This document shows, piece after piece, positions 1 to 7,940 of a stretch of DNA of 64,000 bases. Below the pieces are notes generated by a model, which saw nothing but the letters and a program-made list of their open reading frames with translations, was not told the origin of the DNA and ran no database searches. Source of the DNA: Blautia parvula (GTDB lineage Bacteria > Bacillota > Clostridia > Lachnospirales > Lachnospiraceae); the NCBI RefSeq assembly GCF_020215665.1, contig NZ_CP084061.1:5051001-5115000 (forward strand), in the 5' to 3' direction. A program made the position numbers and the translations under genes. How positions within the stretch are numbered: the stretch's first letter is position 1; each line of letters opens with the position of its first letter.

Positions 1-46
1 CGGAGCCGTAAAAGGCTGAGTTTGCGTCACCGTACAGCTTGTCTGA

Positions 47-65
47 ACAGTAACGGGGTTACTGT
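47..65. repeat. Short GTAAC/GTTAC palindrome
   Basis: The octamer ACAGTAAC (47-54) is followed after three bases by its exact inverse GTTACTGT (58-65). The same GTAACTGTTCA theme recurs at 7117-7177, 50310-50443, 58325-58351 and 61673-61701, so this looks like a member of a dispersed intergenic hairpin family. No function is known to me. Confidence 0.5.
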
Positions 66-73
66 GATTTTAG

Positions 74-111
74 AGCTGCTGCCGGATTTATATCCAGGCG
101 GCAGCTTTTTC
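74..111 (+). terminator. Rho-independent terminator of an upstream gene
   Basis: AGCTGCTGCC (74-83) pairs with GGCGGCAGCT (97-106) with one mismatch, and a T-run follows. The gene it serves lies left of the window. No coding sequence is supported in 1-189. A possible -10 element (TATGAT, about 150) precedes the next gene. Confidence 0.7.
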
Positions 112-189
112 CAACTGATAAAAATTGCCGCACTGTTGCATGGCATGGTATGATAGAGAGCAGAAAACAGAAGAAGGGCGGGAACATTT

Positions 190-1980
190 ATGAGAAAGTG
201 GATGGAGAAAGTAAGCCGATGGAAGTTTGACAAAAAAATGCAGCTCCTTGTGACAGTGTCCATTATAGCCACCACCCTTATTGTGCTGGTGGTATCCACC
301 ATATCCTCTGTCACATCCATGAAGCAGCAGTCCATAGAGCTTCTGCAGGCACAGAACAGCACAACTGCGGAAAACTTTAAAAGCTCCCTGGACAATTACA
401 AAACCCTTGCCATTGCTACGGTCATGGATACTTCCATACAACAGTACCTGAAGGCAGTCAATTATAACAAAGAGGCAGGCGGGCTGAAGAGCAGTGCCTT
501 CAACATTCTGGCAAGCATATCTAACATGCATTCGGATATGAATTTCATCGCTGTTGTGGGAAAATCCCCGGATGACTACATATACAAGGGGCAGATCGCC
601 ATCTCAGCCGCACAGTTCTCCCAGGTATATACTTTTGATGCCCAACAGTGCAAGACCGTGCAGGACAGCTCCATTAAGATGTGTTTTAACAATGCGTATT
701 TCAACGGCAGCAAATACACCCTGAACATCTATTTCCCCATCTACGACACCAACCGTGTACTGGGAGAACTGGGGCTTCTCTGCATGAACTTTACGGACCC
801 GAGCCTGCTGCAGATCCTGGAATACGACAGCTCCAATAAGCTGGAATCCATGGTAGTTGACACAGACGGCATGATGATTTCTGCCAGGGATAAGGATAAG
901 ATCGGAACCAATGTGGACTTTATTCCCAAGATGAAAGAAAAATCAGGCACCTTCAGCATGGGCGGCAGGCTGTACATTTACCAGAAGGTTTCTGACTGGC
1001 GGTTCTATGTGGTGAGCAGTGTACCTATGATGGAGCTTTACAAATCCAGCATCCGGACGATCTTCCTCATGGCATTTATCCTGCTGTTCCTGCTCACCAT
1101 CAGCCTTCTGGTGGTCAAGCGCATCATCAGCAAAGTCTACCGCCCTCTGGACAAGGTGGTGCGGAAGATGGATGATGTGGCTTCAGGTTCCCTGAAAACC
1201 CGCATCAACGTGGAACACATGGGAGAGGATTTCACAAAACTGGCAGTCGGTTTCAACTCCATGATGGAGGAGATCCTGGTGCTCATGGAGCAGGTGAAAA
1301 TGGAACAGCATCAGATTGAGCAGATTCGTTTCAATGCCCTGCAGTCCCAGATACAGCCCCATTTTCTGTATAATACCCTGGAGTGTATCCACTGGCAGGC
1401 CATGGTGGACGGCAACGGGGAGATATCCACGCTTGTGAAGGCACTGGCCAAGTATTACCGCATCTGCCTCAGCGGCGGCCATGATGTGATTCCGCTGAAA
1501 ATGGAGCTGGAACATGTGCGGAATTATCTGATCATCCAGAATATGCGGTACGATGACATTATCGGAAGTGAGTTTGACGTGGAGGAGGCAGCATCAGATG
1601 TAATGATTCCGAAGCTGACCCTGCAGCCCTTGGTGGAGAATTCCATCTATCACGGAATCAAGGTGAAGGAGGGTAAGACGGGAAGTCTGTTCCTGAAGGT
1701 GAGAAAGCGCAGCAGTGATGTTCTGATCACTCTGGCAGATACGGGAACCGGTATGAGCCAGCAGCAGATTGATGAGATGAACCAGCATCTCTCAGAGTAC
1801 GACGATTCTTTTGGCTACGGTGTGAGGAATGTAAATAAGAGAATAGAGCTTCTCTACGGTGAGGAGTTCGGGCTTTATTACCTGAGAAATGAATCAGGCG
1901 GCGTAACCGTGGAGATACGCCTGCCTTACGTGACACAAGTGGAAGACGGTATCATACGGGGAGAGATGATTCATGTATAA
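190..1980 (+). CDS. YesM-family sensor histidine kinase
   Basis: This is a membrane histidine kinase of the YesM/LytS-like class that typically senses sugars or polysaccharide-derived signals in Firmicutes. A transmembrane helix near residues 18-38 and another near 290-312 bracket an extracytoplasmic dCache-like sensor region, followed by a HAMP segment. The His-kinase domain has the class motif QIQPHFLYNTLE with phospho-acceptor H391. The ATPase domain shows LVENSIYHG (N box) and a DTGTGM glycine box. The 596-residue length is usual for the family. It overlaps the next gene, a YesN-type regulator, by 8 bp, so the two are translated together. The GH3 glycosidase gene downstream is the most likely target. 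The ligand cannot be told from sequence. Confidence 0.93.
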   Translation: MRKWMEKVSRWKFDKKMQLLVTVSIIATTLIVLVVSTISSVTSMKQQSIELLQAQNSTTAENFKSSLDNYKTLAIATVMDTSIQQYLKAVNYNKEAGGLKSSAFNILASISNMHSDMNFIAVVGKSPDDYIYKGQIAISAAQFSQVYTFDAQQCKTVQDSSIKMCFNNAYFNGSKYTLNIYFPIYDTNRVLGELGLLCMNFTDPSLLQILEYDSSNKLESMVVDTDGMMISARDKDKIGTNVDFIPKMKEKSGTFSMGGRLYIYQKVSDWRFYVVSSVPMMELYKSSIRTIFLMAFILLFLLTISLLVVKRIISKVYRPLDKVVRKMDDVASGSLKTRINVEHMGEDFTKLAVGFNSMMEEILVLMEQVKMEQHQIEQIRFNALQSQIQPHFLYNTLECIHWQAMVDGNGEISTLVKALAKYYRICLSGGHDVIPLKMELEHVRNYLIIQNMRYDDIIGSEFDVEEAASDVMIPKLTLQPLVENSIYHGIKVKEGKTGSLFLKVRKRSSDVLITLADTGTGMSQQQIDEMNQHLSEYDDSFGYGVRNVNKRIELLYGEEFGLYYLRNESGGVTVEIRLPYVTQVEDGIIRGEMIHV

Positions 1981-3538
1981 AATATTGATTGTAGATGACG
2001 AGAAAATGATCCGCCTGGGCATGAAAAAAGTTCTGCCCTGGGAGAGTCTTGGAATCAGTGAAGTTTACGACGCGGCTTCAGGCAGGGAGGCCCTTGGGAT
2101 CATCCGGGAGAAAAAGCCGGAGATCATGATCTCTGATATTCAGATGACAGAGATGACAGGCCTTGAGCTCATTGAGGCGGCCCGGAAGATTGTGCCGGAA
2201 CTCAGAGTCATTGTGCTGACCGGATACGATAATTTTGAGTATGCAAGGCAGAGCCTCCGTCTGCAGGTACAGGACTTTTTTCTGAAGCCCATCGAGGAGG
2301 AGGAGCTTGCCCGGGCTGTGAGCAAGCAGGTGAATTACCTGGAGGAGCTGAAAGCGGAGGAAAAGAATCTGAGGCTTCTCCAGAGGACCCAGGGAACCGC
2401 GGAACAGACAGAGCTGGAGCATTATATGAGAAATCTGGTGCACAAGCGGGAGGACAAGGGACAGCTTTTGAGCAATCTGAAGGAGTATTACCACTTTGAT
2501 ATAGAGCGTGACTTAAAGCTCATGCTGATCGTGCCCACCCTGTACATGAACCAGCAGCCCACAGAGGAGAATTTTCAGGCCATGTCCGTGAAGAATGTGT
2601 GTATGAGCATGGTGGACGCCCAGGAGAGGGGGATCACCTTCTCCGATGATGACGGAACCATTGCCATTACCTGGTTCGAGGCAGAGACCGGGGATGTGGT
2701 GCTGGATGCCATTGAGGAGCTGTCTGATATTCTGAAAGATGAATTTGACGCAAAGCCCAAGATGGTGGTGGGAAGTACCGTGCACGGATTTTCCAATCTG
2801 TTTATCTCCTACAATGATGCCCGTTACCTGCTGGACAATGAAAAAGAGGGAATACGCGATATTGTACAGACCTTTGGTGCCCAGAACAAGGCGGATATTT
2901 TCCGCGACATCTATGCGGAGTTAAAGGGCATCATGTGTGCCAATGTGGGGAATACAGACTATGTCATGAAGGCGTTCAATACATTTTCAAAAGCTACGCA
3001 GTCCTATAATCTGTCACCGGCCATGGTGCGCAGAAACTGCTTTGAGATCGCTTCAGCTCTCTATTTTTCCTATCTGGGAGATTCCGGGGAGGTGGAGTCC
3101 GGACGTCTTGATTCCCTTTCCAAAAGTCTGATCTGTGCGGACAGGGAGGAAGCGTGTGATGTAACACGCATGTTTATCTCTCAGCTTTTGGGCAGCGAGG
3201 AGGAGAATGTCCACGAGATCATTACAAAGGCGAAGCACTACATCGACGAACATCTGACGGAGGAGCTGTCTGTATCCAATATTGCGGCAAGCCTGTACAT
3301 TACGCCAAACTACTTTTCCAGGCTTTTCAAGCGCGTGACAAAGGAAGGGTGCAACGAGTACATTGTGAGAAAGCGCATTGAGAAGGCGAAATCCCTGCTG
3401 GAGACCACCAGCATGAAGACCGGTAAGATCGCCATGATGGTGGGATATCGGGACACCAATTATTTCTCTCTGGCATTTAAGAAACATACAGGGAAATCCC
3501 CCACAAAATACAGGGAGGAGATACAGCATTCCGTATAA
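1973..3538 (+). CDS. YesN-family response regulator with AraC DNA-binding domain
   Basis: This is the partner of the upstream YesM kinase. The N-terminal receiver domain (residues 3-120) has the acidic pair D8/D9 and phospho-acceptor D55 in ISDIQM. A long, weakly conserved middle region follows. The C-terminal AraC-type double helix-turn-helix (about residues 415-515) carries the family signature from NIAASLYITPNYFSRLFK to GYRDTNYFSLAFKKHTGKSPTKYR. The length of 521 residues is normal. It probably activates the GH3 gene 345 bp downstream, where an inverted repeat and an extra half-site are visible (3689-3729 and 3801-3811). The inducing sugar is unknown. Confidence 0.93.
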   Translation: MYKILIVDDEKMIRLGMKKVLPWESLGISEVYDAASGREALGIIREKKPEIMISDIQMTEMTGLELIEAARKIVPELRVIVLTGYDNFEYARQSLRLQVQDFFLKPIEEEELARAVSKQVNYLEELKAEEKNLRLLQRTQGTAEQTELEHYMRNLVHKREDKGQLLSNLKEYYHFDIERDLKLMLIVPTLYMNQQPTEENFQAMSVKNVCMSMVDAQERGITFSDDDGTIAITWFEAETGDVVLDAIEELSDILKDEFDAKPKMVVGSTVHGFSNLFISYNDARYLLDNEKEGIRDIVQTFGAQNKADIFRDIYAELKGIMCANVGNTDYVMKAFNTFSKATQSYNLSPAMVRRNCFEIASALYFSYLGDSGEVESGRLDSLSKSLICADREEACDVTRMFISQLLGSEEENVHEIITKAKHYIDEHLTEELSVSNIAASLYITPNYFSRLFKRVTKEGCNEYIVRKRIEKAKSLLETTSMKTGKIAMMVGYRDTNYFSLAFKKHTGKSPTKYREEIQHSV

Positions 3539-3688
3539 ACAGCATTCCGGCATGCGGCTGTCACGGGATTTCCCTGTAATTGCATGGCACACCCCGCGGG
3601 ACAGCAGAAAGCGGAATCGCAGCGTGACATTTACAAAAGGAAGAATTTTATAGAAGGAAGTAACTTTTTTTTATTACGGTTGGAATGC

Positions 3689-3729
3689 AGGTATGGTACA
3701 CTATGCTTAAAGGTATAAGTACCATACCT
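3689..3729. promoter_or_regulatory. Perfect 11-bp inverted repeat upstream of the GH3 gene
   Basis: AGGTATGGTAC (3689-3699) and GTACCATACCT (3719-3729) are exact inverse complements 19 bp apart. A third half-site, GCAGGTATGGT, repeats at 3801-3811. A T-run follows the right arm, so the structure could be a terminator for the yesN transcript. The extra half-site favours an operator. The rest of the 345-bp gap (3539-3883) holds no gene I can support. Confidence 0.5.
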
Positions 3730-3883
3730 TTTTGCTGTGGATCCGCAGGTAAAAACGCAAAAATTGAGGAGGAAACAGCAAGGAAATACATGCGCATCAG
3801 GCAGGTATGGTGTAAGATAAAAGCAGAAAACGGGAAACTGTGAAAACAGTTCCGGAAAATAGAAAATAAAAGGAGAAAAACGG

Positions 3884-6004
3884 ATGAGAGACCACAAAAA
3901 AGAGAGGGCGGCAGCCAGAGAAAAAGCAAAAGAGCTGGTATCCAAAATGACACTGATGGAAAAGGCATCCCAGTTAAAATACGATGCATCTCCGGTAGAA
4001 CGCCTGGATGTGCCGACTTATAATTACTGGAATGAAGCCCTGCACGGCGTGGCAAGGGCCGGTGTGGCTACCATGTTCCCCCAGGCTATCGGTATGGCTG
4101 CGGCTTTCGACGATGAGGAAATGAAAAAGGTGGGCGATATCATAGCCACAGAAGGCCGCGCAAAGTACAATGAGTATTCCAAACATGGAGACAGGGATAT
4201 TTACAAAGGACTGACTTTCTGGTCTCCCAATGTGAATATTTTCCGTGACCCCCGCTGGGGAAGAGGCCATGAGACTTACGGTGAGGACCCGTATCTGACC
4301 TCCAGACTCGGTGTGAAATTCGTGGAGGGCATACAGGGTGACGGGGAAGTGATGAAAGCAGCGGCCTGCGCCAAACACTATGCTGTGCACAGCGGCCCGG
4401 AATCTATCCGTCACGAGTTCGACGCTGAGGTGACCATGAAGGATATGTGGGAGACATATCTGCCGGCTTTTGAGGCTTTGGTCACAGAGGCTGATGTGGA
4501 ATCCGTCATGGGTGCCTACAACAGAACAAACGGAGAGCCATGCTGCGGCCATACCTATCTGATGGAGGAGGTCCTCAGAGGAAAATGGAACTTTGAAGGG
4601 CATTTTACCTCTGACTGCTGGGCAATCAAGGATTTCCATGAAAACCACAGGGTTACGAAAAATGCCAGGGAGTCCGCTGCCCTTGCCCTGAAAAAGGGAT
4701 GTGACGTAAACTGCGGCAATACTTATCTGCACCTGCTGGGAGCCATTGAGGACGGCCTGATCACAGAGGAAGACATTACACTGGCGGCTGAGAGGCTGTT
4801 CACCACCCGTTTCCTGCTGGGCCTTTTTGACGGAAGCGAGTACGACAGCATTCCATACGAAGTGGTTGAGTGCAGGGAGCATGTGGAGAAAGCCCTGGAT
4901 ATGGCCAGAAAAGGCTGTGTCCTTTTAAAGAACGACGGTGTTCTGCCGCTTGACAAATCCAAATTGAAGACCATCGGTGTCATCGGACCCAACGCAGACA
5001 GCCGTGCTGCCCTGATCGGAAACTACCACGGAACCTCTTCCAGATATATTACGGTTCTGGAAGGCATCCAGGATGAGGTGGGAGAGGATGTGCGTGTGCT
5101 CTATTCCGAGGGCTGCCATCTGTATAAAGATAAAGTGGAAAGTCTGGCCTGGAACCAGGACAGAATCTCCGAAGCTGTCATCACGGCAGAGCACAGCGAT
5201 GTGGTAGTTCTCTGCGTGGGCCTTGACGAGACGCTGGAAGGCGAAGAGGGAGATACGGGAAATAGTGACGCATCCGGTGATAAACACGACCTTCATCTGC
5301 CAAAAGCACAGGAAGAGCTCATTGAGAAGGTAGCTGCTGTGGGCAAACCCACCGTTGTGGTCCTCATGGCAGGCAGTGCCATTGACATGAACTATGCAGA
5401 TGAAAACTGCAATGGAATCCTGCTCGCATGGTATCCGGGAGCAAGGGGAGGAAAAGCAGTGGCAGACCTGCTGTTCGGAAAGGTTTCACCTTCAGGAAAG
5501 CTTCCCATCACATTCTACAGGGATTTGGAGGGAATGCCTGCGTTTACAGATTACAGCATGAAGAACCGTACATACCGTTATATGGAAAAAGAGGCACTCT
5601 ATCCCTTCGGCTACGGACTGACATACGGTGACGTGAAGGTCACAGATGCAGAGCTTACAGGCAAAGCAGATGCCCAGTCAGATTTGGAAGTGAAGGTCAC
5701 AGTCAAAAATGAGGGCAGCGCAGCCACAGAGGATGTGGTAGAAATCTACATCAAGGACATGGAATCACCTCTGGCAGTGCGTAACTACAGCCTGTGTGCA
5801 TTCAAACGTGTCTTCCTGGAAGCAGGGGAGAGTAAAACCATAACTATGACAGTCTCAAACGCAGCAATGTGTGTGGTGGACGAGGCAGGTGAGCGCCATA
5901 TTGACAGCAGACATTTCAAACTGTTTGCAGGAACCTCCCAGCCGGATAGCAGAAGTGAGAAGCTGACAGGTGCAAAACCGGTGGAGCTGGATGTGATCTT
6001 ATAA
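3884..6004 (+). CDS. Glycoside hydrolase family 3 (beta-xylosidase/beta-glucosidase type)
   Basis: This GH3 enzyme should release terminal beta-linked sugars from oligosaccharides with a retaining mechanism. The N-terminal TIM-barrel domain shows WNEALHGVAR and PRWGRGHETYGEDPYLTSR, and the nucleophile is D244 in TSDCWAI, a form common in GH3 beta-xylosidases. The alpha/beta sandwich domain (about 335-560, with GCVLLKNDGVLPL) and a C-terminal fibronectin-III-like domain follow. The 706-residue length is standard for a three-domain GH3. No signal peptide is present, so it is probably cytoplasmic and acts on imported oligosaccharides. The start has an AGGAG site. Its position after yesM/yesN suggests induction by that system. 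Specificity for xylose over glucose is inferred, not proven. Confidence 0.9.
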   Translation: MRDHKKERAAAREKAKELVSKMTLMEKASQLKYDASPVERLDVPTYNYWNEALHGVARAGVATMFPQAIGMAAAFDDEEMKKVGDIIATEGRAKYNEYSKHGDRDIYKGLTFWSPNVNIFRDPRWGRGHETYGEDPYLTSRLGVKFVEGIQGDGEVMKAAACAKHYAVHSGPESIRHEFDAEVTMKDMWETYLPAFEALVTEADVESVMGAYNRTNGEPCCGHTYLMEEVLRGKWNFEGHFTSDCWAIKDFHENHRVTKNARESAALALKKGCDVNCGNTYLHLLGAIEDGLITEEDITLAAERLFTTRFLLGLFDGSEYDSIPYEVVECREHVEKALDMARKGCVLLKNDGVLPLDKSKLKTIGVIGPNADSRAALIGNYHGTSSRYITVLEGIQDEVGEDVRVLYSEGCHLYKDKVESLAWNQDRISEAVITAEHSDVVVLCVGLDETLEGEEGDTGNSDASGDKHDLHLPKAQEELIEKVAAVGKPTVVVLMAGSAIDMNYADENCNGILLAWYPGARGGKAVADLLFGKVSPSGKLPITFYRDLEGMPAFTDYSMKNRTYRYMEKEALYPFGYGLTYGDVKVTDAELTGKADAQSDLEVKVTVKNEGSAATEDVVEIYIKDMESPLAVRNYSLCAFKRVFLEAGESKTITMTVSNAAMCVVDEAGERHIDSRHFKLFAGTSQPDSRSEKLTGAKPVELDVIL

Positions 6005-6020
6005 GACAGGAGAGATGAAT

Positions 6021-7067
6021 ATGAGGAAAATTTTACGGAAACTGATGCTTTTGGGTATTGTCACGTCCCTGACGGCCGGGGGGCTCTCCGGCTGCGGCCA
6101 GGAGACGAAAGCGGAGGCCGAATCCCAAGAAAAGATGGAAAAAGCAGAGACGGAAAAGGGAAAAAGTGAAGCAGAACCGGCGGAAGATAAACCGACAGCA
6201 GCAGTGACGGAACATCCTCAGTTCATCCCGGACGGTGTCCGCAGGCTTGTGCTGACAGAGGACGGCAGCGAGATCTTCGACCTGTCCAAAGAGCCTGCTG
6301 ACTACAAGATGGATTTTGATTATTGGGAGATCTTAAACCCCTATGATGAGATCGTTACAGTCAATACAGAGACCATGTATACGCTGTTTGATATGCTGAA
6401 AGAAATGGATCTCACCACTCCGGCGGCAGTGGAGGACGGTGTTGATACAGGAGTGGCGGACACCACCACCACAATGACCATTGATTTTGTAAACACCCAG
6501 GATGCGGATACCGCAAAACAGACAAAGTATGCGGACAGTACGGCAACTCTTTTGATCGGCAGCGCCGACGGGCAGGGCAGCCGTTACGTGGCAGTCAAGG
6601 GATATGAGGATGCTGTGTACAAAATTCCCTCCGCTTTGCTGGACGCTGTTTACGGGCTGAATCCCTTTGACTATATTCTGAAAATCCCTGCTCTTATCAA
6701 CATTGATACGGTTAAGAGCGTGGAGATCCAATCCGGTGGGAAGACATACACCATGGAGCCGGATGAGGACCGGTATAAAATGAATGGAAAGAAGGCGGAA
6801 AAAGAGGATTTCACCGCTGTCTACCAGGCGCTTTTAAATGTAATGCTGGATTCTGAGATAGAGGAAGGCAGCCTTCCGGAAGGTGACAGGGAGGAGAAAC
6901 TGCGCGTTGTCTATAAGAGAAACACGGACGATGCCCCTGAGGTAGAGCTGGTATATTATCCTTATGACGATACCTATGACAGTGTTTCCATAAACGGCAG
7001 GGAGCGTTTCCTGGTGAAAGCAGCGGATGTGGATGCATTGACAGAACAGATACAGAAGGCATTTTAA
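6021..7067 (+). CDS. DUF4340-type lipoprotein
   Basis: This is a predicted lipoprotein of about 348 residues. The N-terminus has basic residues, a hydrophobic stretch and the lipobox LSGC, then a Glu/Lys-rich linker (about residues 28-65). The remainder has the repeating beta-strand style of DUF4340 proteins, for example VKSVEIQSGGKTYTM. The family has no assigned biochemical function. ATG 6021 is preferred to ATG 6015 because it sits at normal distance from the GGAG site. It lies 16 bp after the GH3 gene and is probably co-transcribed with it, although such proteins are not usual partners of glycosidases. A terminator follows at once. Confidence 0.65.
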   Translation: MRKILRKLMLLGIVTSLTAGGLSGCGQETKAEAESQEKMEKAETEKGKSEAEPAEDKPTAAVTEHPQFIPDGVRRLVLTEDGSEIFDLSKEPADYKMDFDYWEILNPYDEIVTVNTETMYTLFDMLKEMDLTTPAAVEDGVDTGVADTTTTMTIDFVNTQDADTAKQTKYADSTATLLIGSADGQGSRYVAVKGYEDAVYKIPSALLDAVYGLNPFDYILKIPALINIDTVKSVEIQSGGKTYTMEPDEDRYKMNGKKAEKEDFTAVYQALLNVMLDSEIEEGSLPEGDREEKLRVVYKRNTDDAPEVELVYYPYDDTYDSVSINGRERFLVKAADVDALTEQIQKAF

Positions 7068-7075
7068 CAGAGAGG

Positions 7076-7115
7076 AAGGATCATACTGCAGACAGATGCG
7101 GTGTGGTCCTTTTTT
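7076..7115 (+). terminator. Rho-independent terminator after the DUF4340 gene
   Basis: AAGGATCATAC pairs with GTGTGGTCCTT, with two G-U pairs, and runs into TTTTTT. It ends the GH3-lipoprotein unit. The palindromic element at 7117-7177 begins directly after it. Confidence 0.7.
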
Positions 7116-7116
7116 G

Positions 7117-7177
7117 GTTACTGTTCACACACCCTTGTCCCGCGAAGCGTGTTACTGGGCACGCAGTGAACAGTAAC
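7117..7177. repeat. Palindromic intergenic element with perfect 12-bp arms
   Basis: GTTACTGTTCAC (7117-7128) and GTGAACAGTAAC (7166-7177) are perfect inverse complements enclosing 37 bp. No ORF is inside. Related arms occur at other intergenic positions in this window, suggesting a dispersed REP/MITE-like family. Confidence 0.65.
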
Positions 7178-7222
7178 CTTTTTGAACGGTCAAAGAAAAA
7201 TAAACTTCGGATTTAAATTCTG

Positions 7223-7257
7223 TATAATAAAAGTAATCAGTATTTTCTAATATTAAC
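7223..7257 (+). promoter_or_regulatory. Extended -10 promoter of kptA within repeat copy R1a
   Basis: TGTATAAT gives an extended -10 (TATAAT at 7223-7228). The stretch from here to 7257 recurs, with few changes, at 9498-9531 over the end of the kinase gene. Confidence 0.5.
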
Positions 7258-7275
7258 AGGAGGGAGAAGGAGAAT

Positions 7276-7821
7276 ATGACGAAAGAACAGATGAGCCGGA
7301 AGCTATCCTATCTGCTTCGGCATGATGAACAGATGATCAATGAGTATGGATGGGCTGACGTATCAGAGATTATCAGGAAAATGCAGGAAGATGTTCCTGC
7401 GTTTGACCAAACGCTTCTTTCGGAGATTATAGCGGAAGACAAAAAAAAGAGATACAGTTACGGGGCCGATAAACGGACTATACGGGCAAATCAAGGGCAT
7501 TCCGTGCCAGTGAAAGTGGAAATGAGGGAAGCCGCTCCGCCGGACTTTCTTTACCATGGAACCGCGCAGGGATTTCTGCCTCGGATTTTTACGGAAGGAC
7601 TCACACCGCAGAAGCGCAACTTTGTACATTTATCAAAAGATATAAAAACTGCCGGGAGTGTAGGTGCACGTCATAAAAAAGAAGGGGATACAGTGATACT
7701 TCGGGTAGAAACAGGAAGTATGTACCGGGACGGGTTTAAATTCTGGATTTCTGAAAATGAAATCTGGCAGGTAAAACACGTGCCTCGTGAATATCTTTCC
7801 GTGGCATCCTGGCTTCTTTGA
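7276..7821 (+). CDS. kptA: RNA 2'-phosphotransferase, KptA/Tpt1 family
   Basis: KptA/Tpt1 enzymes move an internal RNA 2'-phosphate to NAD+, giving ADP-ribose 1'',2''-cyclic phosphate. The signature residues are present: R15-H16 in LLRHDEQ, R70 in IRANQGHS, H94 in YHGT, VHLSKD, and R132-H133 in VGARH. The protein has 181 residues, the usual length, and the tetrad R-H-R-R looks intact, so it should be active. Bacteria generally lack the tRNA-splicing pathway that needs this enzyme in fungi, so its role here is unknown; RNA repair or ADP-ribosylation of nucleic-acid ends are options. It has its own promoter and precedes a protein kinase. Both genes look more A+T-rich than their neighbours by eye. 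Confidence 0.92.
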   Translation: MTKEQMSRKLSYLLRHDEQMINEYGWADVSEIIRKMQEDVPAFDQTLLSEIIAEDKKKRYSYGADKRTIRANQGHSVPVKVEMREAAPPDFLYHGTAQGFLPRIFTEGLTPQKRNFVHLSKDIKTAGSVGARHKKEGDTVILRVETGSMYRDGFKFWISENEIWQVKHVPREYLSVASWLL

Positions 7822-7861
7822 CAAAGTATTTTCCTGTAATAACCCTGCAGCATGGGAAACT
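7820..7861. repeat. Imperfect direct repeat R2, first copy
   Basis: The core TTTTCCTGTAATAACCCTGC, continuing into CAGCATGGGAAACT, recurs at 9571-9612 as TTTTCCTGTAATAACTCTGC continuing into AACATGGGGAGCT. The two 42-bp copies lie directly after kptA and shortly after the kinase gene, so they bracket the kinase. Confidence 0.6.
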
Positions 7862-7893
7862 AAAAAATCCTGCTAAAAGTTAAATTTTTATTG

Positions 7894-7899
7894 TATAAT
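7894..7899 (+). promoter_or_regulatory. -10 element of the kinase gene promoter
   Basis: TTGTATAATA gives a consensus TATAAT 42 bp before the ATG. The -35 is weak. The stretch TTAAAT...TGTATAATAAA resembles the kptA promoter, suggesting similar control of both genes. Confidence 0.45.
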
Positions 7900-7940
7900 A
7901 AATCTGACATACTCTAGACTTAAAAAAGAGGTGAACCGGA

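Noticed and set aside
3974-4882. 302-residue frame on the - strand inside the GH3 gene
   Set aside because: It is antisense to an intact GH3 catalytic domain and has no protein-family features.
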